This document shows, piece by piece, positions 5,640 through 5,686 of a stretch of 5,686 nt of DNA (the stretch's first letter is position 1; each line of letters opens with the position of its first letter). The notes below the pieces were generated by a model. That model ran no database searches. It was not told the DNA's origin and saw only the letters and a program-made list of their open reading frames with translations. The translations under genes and the position numbers were made by a program. This DNA comes from Gemmatimonadota bacterium (GTDB taxonomy: Bacteria > Gemmatimonadota > Gemmatimonadetes > Gemmatimonadales > Gemmatimonadaceae), in assembly GCA_028287225.1 (NCBI GenBank), contig JAQBPZ010000383.1:1-5686 (forward strand). The letters run 5' to 3'.

Positions 5640-5686
5640 TCAGGACGACTGCGCCGACCCCTCGTAGAACTCCTCGCAGCAGAGCC
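5640..5686 (-). CDS. Probable C-terminal end of an unidentified minus-strand gene (3' end only)
   Basis: Reading the minus strand inward from the right edge, one frame gives LCCEEFYEGSAQSS and then TGA (5640-5642). All 14 sense codons end in G or C, as expected for a real gene here, whereas the competing plus-strand frame has many A-ending codons. The peptide is too short to assign a family. If real, this gene lies upstream of the kinase in the same direction with about 205 bp between them. That gap (5435-5639) shows no strong hairpin, promoter or gene. An alternative is a plus-strand gene starting at ATG 5592. Confidence 0.45.
   Translation of the reverse strand, partial: LCCEEFYEGSAQSS

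Noticed and set aside
5592..5686. Possible plus-strand gene starting at ATG 5592 with GAGGG seven bases upstream, open to the right edge
   Set aside because: Many codons end in A and the peptide is Arg/Pro-rich without family features; the minus-strand frame at 5640-5686 has far better codon bias. It cannot be fully excluded at the edge.

Overview
This is a high-GC bacterial chromosomal segment. Third codon positions in the genes are overwhelmingly G or C, GTG starts occur, and long antisense open frames are common. The protein set (a long periplasmic-type amidase, a cyclophilin lipoprotein, a small secreted protein, a DUF2214-like membrane protein and an RsbRD_N-type histidine kinase) fits an environmental Gram-negative lineage. 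By recalled resemblance I favour Gemmatimonadota, but no marker gene proves it. I see no rRNA, tRNA, CRISPR array, phage gene or transposase.

Layout. (1) 3-1727 (+): an amidase-signature hydrolase cut by the left window edge, with a complete Lys-Ser-Ser triad. (2) 1728-1945: a short convergent intergenic region packed with nested repeats. It has an inner long inverted repeat (1783-1902) capped on both sides by G-rich heptamer arrays (1730-1760 and 1916-1946). In each array the G-rich strand is the sense strand of the adjacent gene. (3) 1946-2560 (-): a cyclophilin-type peptidyl-prolyl isomerase with a lipoprotein signal. (4) 2561-2711: a gap holding two mirrored arrays of GCGAAT-like hexamers in 10/11-bp phase. 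(5) 2712-3158 (-): a small secreted protein of unknown function. (6) 3159-3282: a divergent intergenic region with a 12-bp palindrome. (7) 3283-4332 (+): a four-helix DUF2214-like membrane domain fused to a periplasmic M23 metallopeptidase domain. (8) 4307-5434 (-): a soluble histidine kinase with an RsbRD-type N-terminal domain, whose 3' end overlaps the M23 gene by 26 bp. (9) 5640-5686 (-): what looks like the last codons of another minus-strand gene.

How the genes fit together. Most are single-gene units in alternating orientation, so there is no strong operon and no obvious multi-gene system. A loose theme is the cell envelope: periplasmic protein folding (cyclophilin lipoprotein), peptidoglycan cutting (M23), a secreted small protein and possibly a secreted amidase. 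The kinase has no cognate response regulator in the window. The least ordinary items are the DUF2214-M23 fusion, the paired G-rich arrays around the convergent palindrome, and the mirrored phased hexamers upstream of the cyclophilin gene.
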